Origin: Alteriqipengyuania flavescens
GTDB taxonomy: Bacteria > Pseudomonadota > Alphaproteobacteria > Sphingomonadales > Sphingomonadaceae
Direction: 5' to 3'
Assembly: GCF_030406725.1 (NCBI RefSeq)
Contig: NZ_CP129107.1
Coordinates: 124,001 to 188,000 of the forward strand
DNA length: 64,000 nucleotides
Shown here: piece after piece, positions 1-9,600 of the stretch
Layout: every line of letters begins with the position of its first letter
Numbering within the stretch: the first letter of the stretch is position 1
The notes under the pieces: generated by a model
The model's database searches: none
Seen by the model: the letters and a program-made list of their open reading frames with translations, nothing else
What the model was told of the DNA's origin: nothing
Program-made: the position numbers and the translations under genes

Positions 1-1
1 G

Positions 2-145
2 CAACTGATGGCGGCCATGTTACAGCAAGGTGGCCTTTCGGTCGCGCGCTTCAATTATATCGGCCAGCGTATCCAGACCGACGAAGCACTGATGGCCCGT
101 TTCAATGCGGAGGTGGCCGAGCGGAGCGCGGCCCAAGCGGGCTAG
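2..145 (+). CDS. C-terminal end of an unidentified protein (partial)
   Basis: An open frame enters from the left edge and stops at a TAG at 143-145, giving the last 47 residues of a protein whose start lies outside the window. The tail is soluble-looking, with a short hydrophobic run followed by GLSVARFNYIGQRI and an Ala/Glu-rich end. I do not recognise the family from this fragment. It converges on the FrnE-like gene, whose stop is at 167, leaving 21 bases between the two stops. Confidence 0.55.
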   Translation, partial: QLMAAMLQQGGLSVARFNYIGQRIQTDEALMARFNAEVAERSAAQAG

Positions 146-166
146 CCGGCAACCACCAAAATCACC

Positions 167-847
167 TTACGAAGCGCGCTTCGCCACCACCCGGCGGAGC
201 TCGGTTTCGTATGTTTCGGCGCCCTGAGCGCCGGGGATCTGGAACTTGCCGTCCACGACCATCGCCGGGACGCCGGTGATGTTGAGGTCGAAAGCGTGGC
301 GTTCCTCCATGCGGATCATCTGGCCCAGTTGCTCGTCCGCCAGCGCAGCGGCCGCTTCCGCGCGATCGAACCCTTCCTCCGCGGCGATATCGAGCAGGAC
401 TTCGGCCTCCCCGATCTTGCGCCGATGGTGGAAATGGGCGGCAAACAGCGCAAGCTTCAGCCGGGTCTGCGCCTCGGTCCCTGCCGTTGCCAGCGCCCAG
501 CCGAGCAGTTTGTGCGCCAGGAAGGTGTTCCACATCATCGCCGCCGGTTCGGGCGTTTCGCCGCCCGAATAATCGAGGCTGACGCCGGCTTCTTCCGCCA
601 TCGCGCGCATGTGCCCTTGCACGTCGTGCGACTGTTCCATCGTGCGGCCGTATTTGCGGGCGATATGCGCTGTGCGCTCCTCGCCCTCTTCCGGCATGTC
701 GGGGTTCAGCTCGAACGGGAGCCAGCGGATCTCGGCGTCGATTTCGCCCTCTAGGGTCTCCAGCGCGCGCGACAGCTGGCCCCAGCCGACAAGGCACCAG
801 GGGCACATGACATCGGACCAGATGTCGATGGTGACCCGCTCGCTCAC
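167..847 (-). CDS. DsbA family (FrnE-like) oxidoreductase
   Basis: This encodes a cytoplasmic thioredoxin-fold protein of the DsbA/FrnE group, related to 2-hydroxychromene-2-carboxylate isomerases and likely a thiol-disulfide oxidoreductase. The CPWC redox motif is at residues 15-18, directly after the first beta strand (TIDIWSD), and there is no signal peptide. The C-terminal thioredoxin-like part holds the NITGVPAMVVDGKF strand with the cis-proline. I chose the GTG at 847 because it overlaps the nudC stop (GTGA), the usual arrangement for coupled genes; a GTG at 859 would add four residues. At 226 aa the length fits the family. The physiological substrate is unknown. Confidence 0.85.
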   Translation of the reverse strand: MSERVTIDIWSDVMCPWCLVGWGQLSRALETLEGEIDAEIRWLPFELNPDMPEEGEERTAHIARKYGRTMEQSHDVQGHMRAMAEEAGVSLDYSGGETPEPAAMMWNTFLAHKLLGWALATAGTEAQTRLKLALFAAHFHHRRKIGEAEVLLDIAAEEGFDRAEAAAALADEQLGQMIRMEERHAFDLNITGVPAMVVDGKFQIPGAQGAETYETELRRVVAKRAS

Positions 848-1719
848 AGGTCCAGCCACCAGTCGATGAGGGTGCGCGCAATGGCGAAGGGGCGCGGGTA
901 TATGATCGTGTCGTTCCCCTGCGGCCCGGCACCGCGCGCTTCAAGCAACTCGGCCCGCGTGAACCAACGCGCATCGTCCAATTCGGTTTGGTCGATAATC
1001 AATGCATCGTCGCTCGCCTTTGCATGGCAGCCGATCATCAGCTGCGAGGGGAAAGGCCACGGCTGGCTGGCGACGTATTCGACATCGTGAACCGTCACGC
1101 CCGCTTCTTCGAGCACCTCACGGGCCACCGCCTCCTCGATCGTCTCCCCCGGCTCGACGAAGCCGGCAAGCGCGGAATACATGCGCGGGGGAAAACGCGG
1201 CTGGCGGCCGAGCAGCAGGCGATCTTCGTGCTCGACGAGCATGATGGTGACGGGATCGGTGCGCGGGAAATGCTCCGCCCCACACGCCGGGCAATTGCGC
1301 TGCCAGCCGCCTTTCGCGGGCTTGGTCGGCGAACCGCAGCGAGCACAGAAACGGTGCCGCGCATGCCAGTCCACCAGGCTGCGCGCCCCGCCGTAAAGCG
1401 CGAGGTCGGCGGGTTGCAGCAGGCCGAGGACCTGCCAGGCGCGAGGGTCCGCAGGGCCGCCGGCGCCCTCTTCCGGCACGGCGGCGAAGCATGCCTTGCC
1501 GTCCAGCAGGCCGAGGAAAACCAGCTCCGCATCGTCCGCCGCATCCGCCAGCGTGCCCCATTCCAGCGTCCCGTCGTCGGCGATGTCGGGTATCAGCCCG
1601 TCGAGCTTCAGCAGCCGCGCGCGCCAGTCCATCAGGCCACCCAGCGCATCGGGATCGCAGCGGATATTGTCCGCCCGGTCCAGCGGGCTGCCGGAAAATG
1701 CTACGGCAGGTGCCGCCAT
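844..1719 (-). CDS. nudC: NAD(+) diphosphatase / NAD-decapping Nudix hydrolase
   Basis: NudC hydrolyses NAD(H) to NMN(H) plus AMP and in other bacteria removes NAD caps from RNA 5' ends. The 291-aa product has the N-terminal SPLDRAD signature, a four-cysteine zinc ribbon (C125, C128, C143, C146), the Nudix box at about residues 186-208 (GFVEPGETIEEAVAREVLEE) and the NudC-specific SQPWPFP motif at about 218. The open frame extends upstream, but the ATG at 1719 gives the family N-terminus and sits one base after the stop of the serine hydrolase. It is probably cotranscribed with that gene and with the FrnE-like gene. Confidence 0.93.
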   Translation of the reverse strand: MAAPAVAFSGSPLDRADNIRCDPDALGGLMDWRARLLKLDGLIPDIADDGTLEWGTLADAADDAELVFLGLLDGKACFAAVPEEGAGGPADPRAWQVLGLLQPADLALYGGARSLVDWHARHRFCARCGSPTKPAKGGWQRNCPACGAEHFPRTDPVTIMLVEHEDRLLLGRQPRFPPRMYSALAGFVEPGETIEEAVAREVLEEAGVTVHDVEYVASQPWPFPSQLMIGCHAKASDDALIIDQTELDDARWFTRAELLEARGAGPQGNDTIIYPRPFAIARTLIDWWLDL

Positions 1720-1720
1720 G

Positions 1721-3058
1721 CTACATCCCGCGCATGGCGGCGAGATCCCGCAGGACGATTTCCGGATAGCCGCGCTGGATGGGATAGGCTTCTGCCGGCA
1801 TGTACTGGGTGTAAAGGCCCGCCCGCAGCCCGCTGGTGAATTCGACGAAGCCGACCGTGCCCGCAGCGCCGCCCCAGCCGTAGGCGTGCATGCCGTTGTC
1901 GGTCTGCACCCTGCCGCCGGCGCCGAAGCCCTGGCCTTCGATCCACGTGCCTGCCGTCTCCACGCCGCGCGGCAGGAGGTTGCTGGTCCCGACGCGCACG
2001 GCAAGTTCGCCCATCACCCGCTTGCCGTCGAGCATGCCGTTGCCTAGCAGCATTCGCAGGAAACGGTCGTAATCGCGCGGGCTGCTGACGAGGCCCGACC
2101 CGCCATAGGGGAAGGCCGGTTCGTCGAGGAAGATCGAGTCCGCAGCGAGGTCGAGCGGCAACGGGGTCCCGTTGTCGATACCGTAGTTGGTGGTCAGGCG
2201 CTCCTTCTCGCTGTCCGGGACGCGGAAGAAGGTGCTGTCCATGCCGGCCGGTTCGAACAGGCGGGTGCGCAGGAAACTGTCGAAGCTCATCCCGCTCGCC
2301 ACCTCGATGACGCGGCCGAGCAGATCGAGGCCGACGGAATAGCTCCACTTCGTGCCCGGCTGGTGGACCAGCGGCAGGCTGGCGAGGCGGTTGGCAAAGG
2401 TTTCGAGGGTGATCTTCTCCGGGACGCCGCCGATGCCGGGCAGGGGTAGCTTCGTCACCTGCCCCGCGCCCAGCCCGCGGGCGGCATAGGCGGCGGCGAT
2501 CGGGCCCTTCTGGACGATGCCGTACCCCAGGCCCGACGTGTGGGTCAGCAAGTGGCGGATGGTAACCGGGCGTGCCTGCGGCTGGAGATTGTCTTCCTCG
2601 ATGCTGCCATCATACTCGATCTGCACCTTGGTGTCGGCGAAGGCGGGAATGATCTCCGCCAGCGGCTGATCCAGGCCAATCAGCCCGTCGTCGATCAGCA
2701 TCATCGTGGCCATGCCGGTGATCGGCTTGGTCTGCGAATAGATGCGATAGAGCGTGTCCCCGTCGACTGGCGTCCCGGTGGCAAATTGCGTCAGGCCGTC
2801 AGAGATGATTACAGGGTCGGCCTGCCCGAAACCGAGGACCGCCTGCATGTTGGCGACCTTCCCGGTGGAGACGTAGTCCGCCACCGTGGCCGCGACGTTG
2901 GGCCACATCGCCGCCCCTGCCGCCTTGTGATGATCGGCCCATGCGACGCCTGCGCCGATCGGCGATGCGGCAACGGCCGCGCCCCCTGCAAACAGGGCGC
3001 CGGAGCGAAACAGCGCGCGCCGCGACAGGGTGACATCTTCGAAAGAGCGATAGGCCAT
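1721..3058 (-). CDS. Tat-exported serine hydrolase, beta-lactamase/EstB family
   Basis: This 445-aa protein has a twin-arginine signal peptide (RR at 13-14, hydrophobic run, cleavage region near VAWAD at 38-42), so it is exported folded. The mature part is a penicillin-binding-protein-like fold (beta-lactamase family, Pfam Beta-lactamase): the SxxK motif is SQTK at 108-111, the second motif area reads WSYSVGLD, and the C-terminal WGGAAGT stands where the KTG/HxG motif is expected. Such proteins are usually esterases or D-amino-acid/peptide hydrolases, so resistance to beta-lactams should not be assumed. The ATG at 3058 was chosen because it starts the Tat signal; upstream residues of the open frame are not protein-like. 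Confidence 0.88.
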   Translation of the reverse strand: MAYRSFEDVTLSRRALFRSGALFAGGAAVAASPIGAGVAWADHHKAAGAAMWPNVAATVADYVSTGKVANMQAVLGFGQADPVIISDGLTQFATGTPVDGDTLYRIYSQTKPITGMATMMLIDDGLIGLDQPLAEIIPAFADTKVQIEYDGSIEEDNLQPQARPVTIRHLLTHTSGLGYGIVQKGPIAAAYAARGLGAGQVTKLPLPGIGGVPEKITLETFANRLASLPLVHQPGTKWSYSVGLDLLGRVIEVASGMSFDSFLRTRLFEPAGMDSTFFRVPDSEKERLTTNYGIDNGTPLPLDLAADSIFLDEPAFPYGGSGLVSSPRDYDRFLRMLLGNGMLDGKRVMGELAVRVGTSNLLPRGVETAGTWIEGQGFGAGGRVQTDNGMHAYGWGGAAGTVGFVEFTSGLRAGLYTQYMPAEAYPIQRGYPEIVLRDLAAMRGM

Positions 3059-3157
3059 CGGGAATTCCTCAAAGGGATTGCAGCAGCGCGTTTTAAGCGA
3101 CTGGTTAAGCCGGTCAATGTTCTTGCGAAAGCGCACTGCACTACCTATATAACACAC

Positions 3158-3379
3158 ATGCTGAACATACTCTCCTTCCTCCTCGGAATCCTGTCGCTGA
3201 TCATCGTCATCCCGGCGACGATCCCGCTTCTCGGCTGGGGCAACTGGTTCGCTTTGCCCATCCTCGTGATCGGTGTCGTGCTCGGCCAGATGTCGTCGAG
3301 CAAATCGGGGCGAAACTTCTGTCTCGTGATCGGCCTGATCGCCGTGATCCGCCTCTCGCTGGGCGGCGGCTTGATCTAA
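3158..3379 (+). CDS. small membrane protein, two to three hydrophobic segments
   Basis: This is a 73-aa protein with a long hydrophobic N-terminal segment (about residues 2-24, rich in Leu/Ile), a short LLGWGNW turn, a second hydrophobic segment (about 32-45) and a weakly hydrophobic tail. The frame is divergent from the serine hydrolase, with about 100 bases between starts. Its stop overlaps the mutY stop on the other strand by two bases. It resembles short inner-membrane hypothetical proteins common in sphingomonads; no function can be assigned. Confidence 0.7.
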   Translation: MLNILSFLLGILSLIIVIPATIPLLGWGNWFALPILVIGVVLGQMSSSKSGRNFCLVIGLIAVIRLSLGGGLI

Positions 3380-4404
3380 CGATCGGCTAGCGCCCGCGCG
3401 GCCGCTTTCGCGAAGAGTGTCGGCAGGCCCGCATCGTCCAGCCGCTCGATCGGCCACCACTCGCCATCCAGCGATGCATCGCTGACGCGGGCAAATCGCA
3501 CCGCCATGTCGAGCGTGAAGTGCGTGAAGCCTTGGCTCACGACACCCGCATCGCTCCAGTCTTCGTCGATCGGCGGCACACCGTCGCCGTCACTCCGCGC
3601 GCTCCAGCCGTCGTCGGGTAGTGCGCGCATCCCGCCAAGCATTCCCGTGCCTTGACGCGTAGCCAGCAAGACCTCGCCGTCCCGCTCGATAAAATAGGCG
3701 GTGCCGGTGCGGTGCGGCTTGGCCTTCTTCGGTGCCTTTACCGGGAAGCGAGCCGGATCGCCTGCTCGCCTGCCCTCGCAGTGGGCGGACACGGGACACA
3801 ACAAACACTTCGGATCGCGCGCCGTACAGATGCCGGAGCCAAGGTCCATCATCGCCTGCGCAAAGTCGCCGGAGCGCGTGTCCGGCGTAATCTCGTCCGT
3901 GCGCGCCCGGATCGCCTTGCGCGCGCCGGGAAGCGGCTCGGATATCGCGAACAGGCGCGACACCACCCGCTCCAAATTCGCGTCCACCACGACCGCCCGC
4001 TGGCCGAAGGCGATCGCCGCGACCGCAGCTGCTGTATAAGCGCCCAACCCCGGCAGCTTGCGCAGTTCCGCCTCTTTGTCCGGAAAACCCCCACGCTCCG
4101 CCACCGCGCGGGAACAGGCGACGAGGTTACGGGCGCGCGAATAATAGCCGAGCCCCGCCCACGCCGCCATGACGTCCTCCTCGCTCGCCGCCGCCAGGGC
4201 CTCCACGGTCGGCCAGCGCAAGGTAAAGGCTTCAAAATATGGCTTCACCGCCGGAACGGTCGTCTGCTGCAGCATCACTTCGGACAGCCACACCCGGTAC
4301 GGGTCGGGCGCAGGCGATCCCGGCGGCGCGCGCCAGGGCAATGTGCGGGCGTGGACATCGTACCAATGCAGCAATGTTCCGGCGATGTCGGCGGTGGCGC
4401 TCAC
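3376..4404 (-). CDS. mutY: A/G-specific adenine glycosylase
   Basis: MutY removes adenine mispaired with 8-oxoguanine. The 342-aa protein shows the catalytic Glu in SEVMLQQT (about E42), the helix-hairpin-helix LPGLGAYTAA (about 117-126), catalytic Asp in VVVDANLERV (D141) and the iron-sulfur cluster cysteines C193-X6-C200-X2-C203-X5-C209. A C-terminal NUDIX-like domain follows, with TGTAYFIERDGEVLL and the FTHFTLDM motif. The GTG at 4404 is taken as start, since upstream residues are Arg-rich shadow sequence. It is divergent from the DciA-like gene with only 14 bases between the start codons. Confidence 0.92.
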   Translation of the reverse strand: MSATADIAGTLLHWYDVHARTLPWRAPPGSPAPDPYRVWLSEVMLQQTTVPAVKPYFEAFTLRWPTVEALAAASEEDVMAAWAGLGYYSRARNLVACSRAVAERGGFPDKEAELRKLPGLGAYTAAAVAAIAFGQRAVVVDANLERVVSRLFAISEPLPGARKAIRARTDEITPDTRSGDFAQAMMDLGSGICTARDPKCLLCPVSAHCEGRRAGDPARFPVKAPKKAKPHRTGTAYFIERDGEVLLATRQGTGMLGGMRALPDDGWSARSDGDGVPPIDEDWSDAGVVSQGFTHFTLDMAVRFARVSDASLDGEWWPIERLDDAGLPTLFAKAAARALADR

Positions 4405-4418
4405 GCGGCGCCTATGGC

Positions 4419-5009
4419 ATGGCTTTCCCCGCGATGGAACACGGCGACGGAAACCCCGGCAAGGGTAGTGGAAAAGGCAAGACTGCGCCCAAGGCGTACG
4501 AACGGCCGCGCGGCCGCGGTGCGCGCCAGATTGCCGACCTGATGCCCCATGTCGGCCGCAGCGCATTCCGCCGTTTCGGCTTCGTCCAGTCCAGCGTCGT
4601 CACCCGCTGGCCGGAGATCGTCGGCACCACCCACGCCCGCGTCTGCGCGCCCGAAGCGATCCGCTTCCCGCCGGGCGAAAAGGCCGACGGCATCCTGCAG
4701 CTTGTCGTGCTGCCCGCCCACGCCCCGCTCATCCAGCACGTCATCCCCGAAATCATGGAGCGGGTGAACCGCTTCTTCGGCTATCGCGCCGTCGCCAAGG
4801 TCAAGATCCGGCAAGGCGAGGTTCAGCCGCCGGCTGCTGAAAAGCCGCGCGCGGCGCCGCCTTCGCTCAAGCCCATCCCCATGGAGCTGGGCGAAAGCCT
4901 GCGCGACATCGGCGATCCGGAACTGCGCAGCGTGCTGGAAGGCCTCGCCCGCAGCTTGGGCGACAATGGGGGCGACAACGGCGGCGAGAAGGAGGACGGC
5001 AAGGCGTGA
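4419..5009 (+). CDS. DUF721 / DciA-like helicase-loader protein
   Basis: The product is a 196-aa DUF721 protein. Members called DciA load or stimulate the replicative helicase DnaB in bacteria lacking DnaC/DnaI. The conserved domain runs from about residue 35 to 125: a basic start with PHVGRSAFRRFGF, the WPEIVG motif, and a strand rich in hydrophobics ending at the FFGYRAVAKVKI segment. The tail is Pro/Ala-rich and then acidic, with a GDNGGDNGGE repeat. The start could be ATG 4419 or ATG 4434. The stop overlaps the GTG start of the next gene (GTGA), indicating translational coupling with the DsbA-like genes. Confidence 0.82.
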   Translation: MAFPAMEHGDGNPGKGSGKGKTAPKAYERPRGRGARQIADLMPHVGRSAFRRFGFVQSSVVTRWPEIVGTTHARVCAPEAIRFPPGEKADGILQLVVLPAHAPLIQHVIPEIMERVNRFFGYRAVAKVKIRQGEVQPPAAEKPRAAPPSLKPIPMELGESLRDIGDPELRSVLEGLARSLGDNGGDNGGEKEDGKA

Positions 5010-5689
5010 ACGGCAAGCTTTTCATCGGCGCGGCGGCGCTGGCCCTTGGCGCGGCAGTGCCCGGCGCATCCGTGCAGGGCTGGATCAACACCGTGGTCGA
5101 AACCGACGGCGGGCACCGCATGGGCGATCCCGATGCCGACGTGCAGCTGATTGAATTCGTCAGCTATACCTGCCCGCACTGCGCCTCTTTCGAAAAAGCG
5201 AGCGAGGGCATCCTCAAGCTCGGCTACATCCACGAAGGGCGCGTCGGGGTGGAGATCAAGCACCGGATCCGGGATAAGGCGGACCTCGTCGCCGCACTCA
5301 CCACCCGTTGCGGCCCGCCGGAAAAATTCTTCGGCAATCACACGGCGATGATGATCGCCCAGGACCAGTGGTTCGCGAAAGGGCGCGCCGCCTCCCCCGC
5401 CCAGCGCGCGCGGTGGAGCAGCGGCACCCGGGCGCAGCAATACCAGGCCATGGCCAGCGACCTCGGCTTCTACGACCTGATGGCGACACGCGGCTATGAT
5501 GCAACCGAGCTCGACGCGTGCCTTGCGGACACGACTGAGGCCGACGCCCTGCGCGACCGCTCGGCGCGCGACGCGGACGCGTACGGGATCACCGGTACGC
5601 CCAGTTTCGTCGTCAACGGCATCACGCTGGAGGGCGTGCACAGCTGGCCTACGCTCAACGCGCGGCTCTACGAACTGGCGTACGATTGA
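5006..5689 (+). CDS. exported DsbA family thiol-disulfide protein (CPHC)
   Basis: This encodes a 227-aa thioredoxin-fold protein with a short N-terminal hydrophobic signal (LFIGAAALALGAAV) and a CPHC redox motif at 56-59, the canonical DsbA sequence. The cis-Pro loop is in ITGTPSFVVNG near residue 200. Such proteins oxidise or isomerise disulfides in the periplasm. Start is the GTG at 5006, overlapping the dciA-like stop. A second DsbA-like lipoprotein follows after 150 bases and smc after that; this order suggests one transcription unit. Confidence 0.88.
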   Translation: MNGKLFIGAAALALGAAVPGASVQGWINTVVETDGGHRMGDPDADVQLIEFVSYTCPHCASFEKASEGILKLGYIHEGRVGVEIKHRIRDKADLVAALTTRCGPPEKFFGNHTAMMIAQDQWFAKGRAASPAQRARWSSGTRAQQYQAMASDLGFYDLMATRGYDATELDACLADTTEADALRDRSARDADAYGITGTPSFVVNGITLEGVHSWPTLNARLYELAYD

Positions 5690-5839
5690 ACCGGAAAGGG
5701 ACTATGATCGCCCGATCGACGCCCGAATTGGCCCGAACTGGGGATGGCGCTGTGCAAAACCCACCGCTCTCGCCCCTTCGCCCTTGTGCGATGCCCCTCT
5801 ACCGCTACGTTTTTCTCAAACGTTGAGACAGGACTGACC

Positions 5840-6586
5840 ATGACGATCCGCACCGCTTTGAAATCCGCAACCCTTGCCGCGCTGGCGCTGACGCTGGCCG
5901 CGTGCAATTCGGACGATACCGGCGAAGGCCCGCCGAGCGGCGATGCCATCGACGCGATCGAGGCCCCCGCAGGGCAGAGCTGGGTCGAAACCGCAAGCGA
6001 GACCCCCGAAGGCGGCATCGTGGTCGGCAACCCCGATGCACCGATCAAGCTGGTTGAATACGCCAGCCACACTTGCGGGGCCTGCGCCCAGTTCTCCCAG
6101 ACCGGCGCCGCGTCCATCGAAAACGATTACGTCGCTTCGGGCCGGGTCAGCTATGAAATCCGCAACCTGATCCGCGACCCGCTCGACCTCACTATCGCCC
6201 TTGGCGCGCGGTGCGGCGCGGAGGAATCGTTCCACCCTATCGCCAACCAGGCGTGGGGCGACTTCCAGAACATCATGCAGACGGCCTACGCCAATGAAGC
6301 CGCCTACAACGCGGCCTTGCAGCAGCCGCCGGAGCGCCGCTTCGTGGCGCTGGCGCAGCTCGCCGGCCTGCCCCAGTTCTTCGCCCAGCGCGGCATTTCC
6401 GCCGACCAGCTCGCCACCTGCCTTGCCGATACGGACAAGGCTGCGGAAATTTACAAGAATTCCAACGATCAGGCGGCAGAGCTCAACATCACCGGCACCC
6501 CGACCTTCTTCCTGAATGGTCGCCGCGTCGATGAGAACAGCTGGCCGAAGATCGAAGAAGCCCTCAAGAACGCGGGCGCCCGCTAG
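5840..6586 (+). CDS. DsbA-like lipoprotein with a CGAC active site
   Basis: This 248-aa protein begins with a lipoprotein signal ending in the lipobox LAAC (C22), then an acidic linker. The thioredoxin-fold domain starts near residue 55. Its redox motif is CGAC (79-82) rather than CPHC, which should alter redox potential. The cis-Pro strand is ITGTPTFFLNG, and the C-terminal helix region is SWPKIEEAL. It is a paralogue of the preceding gene (shared spacing of the motif, RIRD-type helix and terminal domain) and probably arose by tandem duplication. The lipid anchor implies a membrane-bound location, perhaps a partner of the soluble paralogue. Confidence 0.87.
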   Translation: MTIRTALKSATLAALALTLAACNSDDTGEGPPSGDAIDAIEAPAGQSWVETASETPEGGIVVGNPDAPIKLVEYASHTCGACAQFSQTGAASIENDYVASGRVSYEIRNLIRDPLDLTIALGARCGAEESFHPIANQAWGDFQNIMQTAYANEAAYNAALQQPPERRFVALAQLAGLPQFFAQRGISADQLATCLADTDKAAEIYKNSNDQAAELNITGTPTFFLNGRRVDENSWPKIEEALKNAGAR

Positions 6587-6611
6587 GGCGTAGCGCGGGG
6601 CAACGGGCGGC

Positions 6612-9600
6612 ATGCAGTTCTCGAAGCTCAAGCTGACCGGCTTCAAGAGCTTCGTCGAGCCGTCCACCCTGCGCATCGAACCAGGGCTGACCGGCGTGGT
6701 CGGCCCCAACGGCTGCGGCAAGTCCAACCTGCTCGAGGCGATCCGCTGGGTGATGGGCGAAAACTCGCCCAAGTCCATGCGCTCCGGCGGAATGGAAGAC
6801 GTGATTTTCGCCGGTACCGAGGCGCGCCCGCCGCGCGATTTCGCCGAAGTCGTGCTGGAAGCGGAAACCGACGACGGCGACGAACTGCAGGTCGTCCGCC
6901 GGATCGAGCGCGGGGCGGGCAGCGCCTACCGCGTGAACGGGCGCGATGTGCGGGCAAAGGATGTCGCGCTGACCTTTGCCGATGCGGCGACGGGGGCGCA
7001 TAGCCCTGCCCTCGTCAGCCAGGGCAAGATCGCTGCCGTCATCGCCGCCAAGCCGACCGAACGGCGCCAGATGCTGGAGGAAGCGGCCGGCATCGCCGGG
7101 CTGCACGTCCGCCGCAAGGACGCCGAGAGCAAGCTGCGTTCGACGGAAAAGAACCTCGAGCGGCTGGAAGACCTGATGGCCGGGCTCGACAGCCAGATTT
7201 CGTCGCTGAAACGCCAGGCGCGGCAGGCCGAACGCTACACGAAACTGACGGGCGAGATACAGGCTGCCGAGGCGCGGCTGGTCTTCGCCCGGTGGCGCGA
7301 TGCGGCCGCCGCCGCCGATGCCGCGCGGGCCGAGGCGGAAAAGGCGGAAGCGCGGGTGGCCGAGGCCAAGGCCAGGGCGGACGGGGCGCAAAAGGCGCAG
7401 CAGGCCGCCGCCATCGCCCTTGCCGAAGCGCGCGAGGAAGTGGCCGACCGGCGCGACGATGCGAGCGCCCACGGCCACCGCATGGCGGCGCTCACCAGCC
7501 AGCTGGAAGCCGCGGAACAGCGGCTCGCCGATCTCGACCGGCAAAAGGCGCGGCTGGAGGAAGACCGCGGCGAAGCCGACCGGCTGACCAAGGACGCGGC
7601 AGTAGCCCTGCAGCGGCTGGAGCGCGAACTGACGGAGGCGGGCAAGGCGCTGGCGGCGGACGAGGAACGGCGCCCCGCCCTCGCCGCGAAACTGGAGGAT
7701 GCCGAGCGCGCGAGCCGAACCGCTGAATTGGCGCTGGCCAAGGCGACCGCCGACCATGCGGGTGTCGAGGCGGAATGGCGCGTGGCGCAGGCCGCGATCG
7801 AACAGGCCGAGGCACGGCTCGCGCGGCTCGATGCCGAAGCGCGGCGGCAGGCGGCGCAGCGCGAGGACCTGCTCGGCGCGCGCGATCCGGACGAAGTCGT
7901 CGCCGAAGCGCGCGCCGATGCCGACGCAGCCTCCAAGCGTCTCGCCGATTTGCGCGAGGAGCTGGAGGCAGAGCGGGCACGCAAGGACGAGCTGCAGCAG
8001 GCCCGCGATGCTGCCGCCGAAGCGCAATCCGCCGCCCGGGCCGAGCTTGCCGGGATCGAGCGCGAATATGCGGCGCTCGAACGTGACCGTGCCGCGCGCG
8101 AAAAGCGGCAAAAGGACGCCAGCGGCCGGCATCTGGCCATCGACGGCGTCCGCGCCGCTGCCGGCTATGAACGGGCGGTCGCCGCCGTGCTCGGCCGGGA
8201 CGCGAAGACGCCGGTCGGATCGCCGCAAGACAAGGCGGAAGGCCGCTTCTGGACCGGGCGGAGTGCACCTGCGCGCGTGGCCGACAGCCTCGCCGCTCAT
8301 GTGCTCCAGGCGCCGGAAGAGCTCGCGGCGCGGCTCGCGCTGGTCCACGTGGCGGAAAGCGACGACGGGCGCGATCTTGCCCCCGGCGAATGGCTGGTGA
8401 CGATGTCGGGCGCGCTGCGGCGGTGGGACGGTTTCGTCGCGCGCGGCGAAGGCGGGGCGGAAGCGGCGCGGCTGGAGGCGGAGAACCGCCATGCCGAACT
8501 CGCCGCGCAGCTACCGGAGCTGCGCGATGCTGCCGAGAGGGCCGAGGCGCAAGCGCGCGAAACTGCCGAGGCCCTTGGCGAACTGCAGCGCGGCCTCGTC
8601 GCCCGCGAGCGCGATATTGCCGCGGCGAGCGAGGACGAGCGCGGTGCCCTGCGCGCCCTCGATCAGGCGGAAGCGGCAAAGGAACGGCTGGCCGCGCGGA
8701 TGGAGCAGCTCGATGCCGCCGCCGACGACCTCGCTGAACAGCGCAAGTCCGCCGAAAACGATCTCGAGGAAGCGCAGGCGAAGAAGTCCGCCCTGCCGGA
8801 CCCCGCCGCCGGCCGCGCGCAGCTGGAAGCGGCGCAGGCCAAGAACGAAGCCGCACGCGCTCTCCACCAGTCGGCCACCGGAGAGCTCGCCGCGCACGAC
8901 CAGGCGCTCGCCGTGGGCAGGGAGCGTACCGCGGCCCAGCAGGCCGATATTTCAGGCTGGCAGGCCCGCGCCGGCGATGCCGCCCGGCGCCTGTCCGACA
9001 TGGGGCGCCGGTTCGAGGAAATCGAGGAAGAGCGCGCAGTCATCGCCGCCAAGCCCGCCGGGCTGATGCGCGAAATCGAAGGCGGCGAAGCGACCCGCCA
9101 GCGGCTCGGCGAAGAACTCGCAAAGGCGCAGGCGGCCCTGGAGGCTGAGGAAGCGAAAGGACGCGCTGCCGACAGCGCCTTTTCCGAAGCGAATGAAGCC
9201 CTCGCCGCCGCGCGCGAAATGCGTGCCGCCTCCACCACCCGCGCGGAAAACGAGGAAGAGCGGCGCCGCGAAATGGGCCGCATTTCCGGCGAGCGCTTCC
9301 AGTCGCCCCCGCCCTTGCTACCCGCGAAATTCGATTTCGCCGAGGACGAGGTCAAGCCGGCCCCGGACGAATCCGCCATGCTGGAGAAGCTGACCGCAGA
9401 CCGTGAACGCATCGGCCCGGTCAATCTCGTGGCCGCCGAAGAACTTGCGAAGATCGAGCAGGAACACGGCGCAAGTGCCGAAGAACAGGCCGAATTGCAC
9501 GAAGCGGTCAATCGCCTGCGCGGCAGCATCGGCAGCCTCAACCGCGAAGGGCGGGAACGGCTGCGCGCCGCCTTCACGGAGGTCAACGCGCATTTCAAGC

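Noticed and set aside
1721-3058. Antibiotic-resistance beta-lactamase
   Set aside because: The fold and SxxK are shared, but the YxN and KTG motifs are not intact in the class C form and the protein is closer to EstB-type esterases.
7235-8856. Long minus-strand open frames opposite smc
   Set aside because: They arise from the very high GC of the coiled-coil codons, are Arg/Ser/Ala-rich, have no domain pattern and lie wholly within a well-supported gene.
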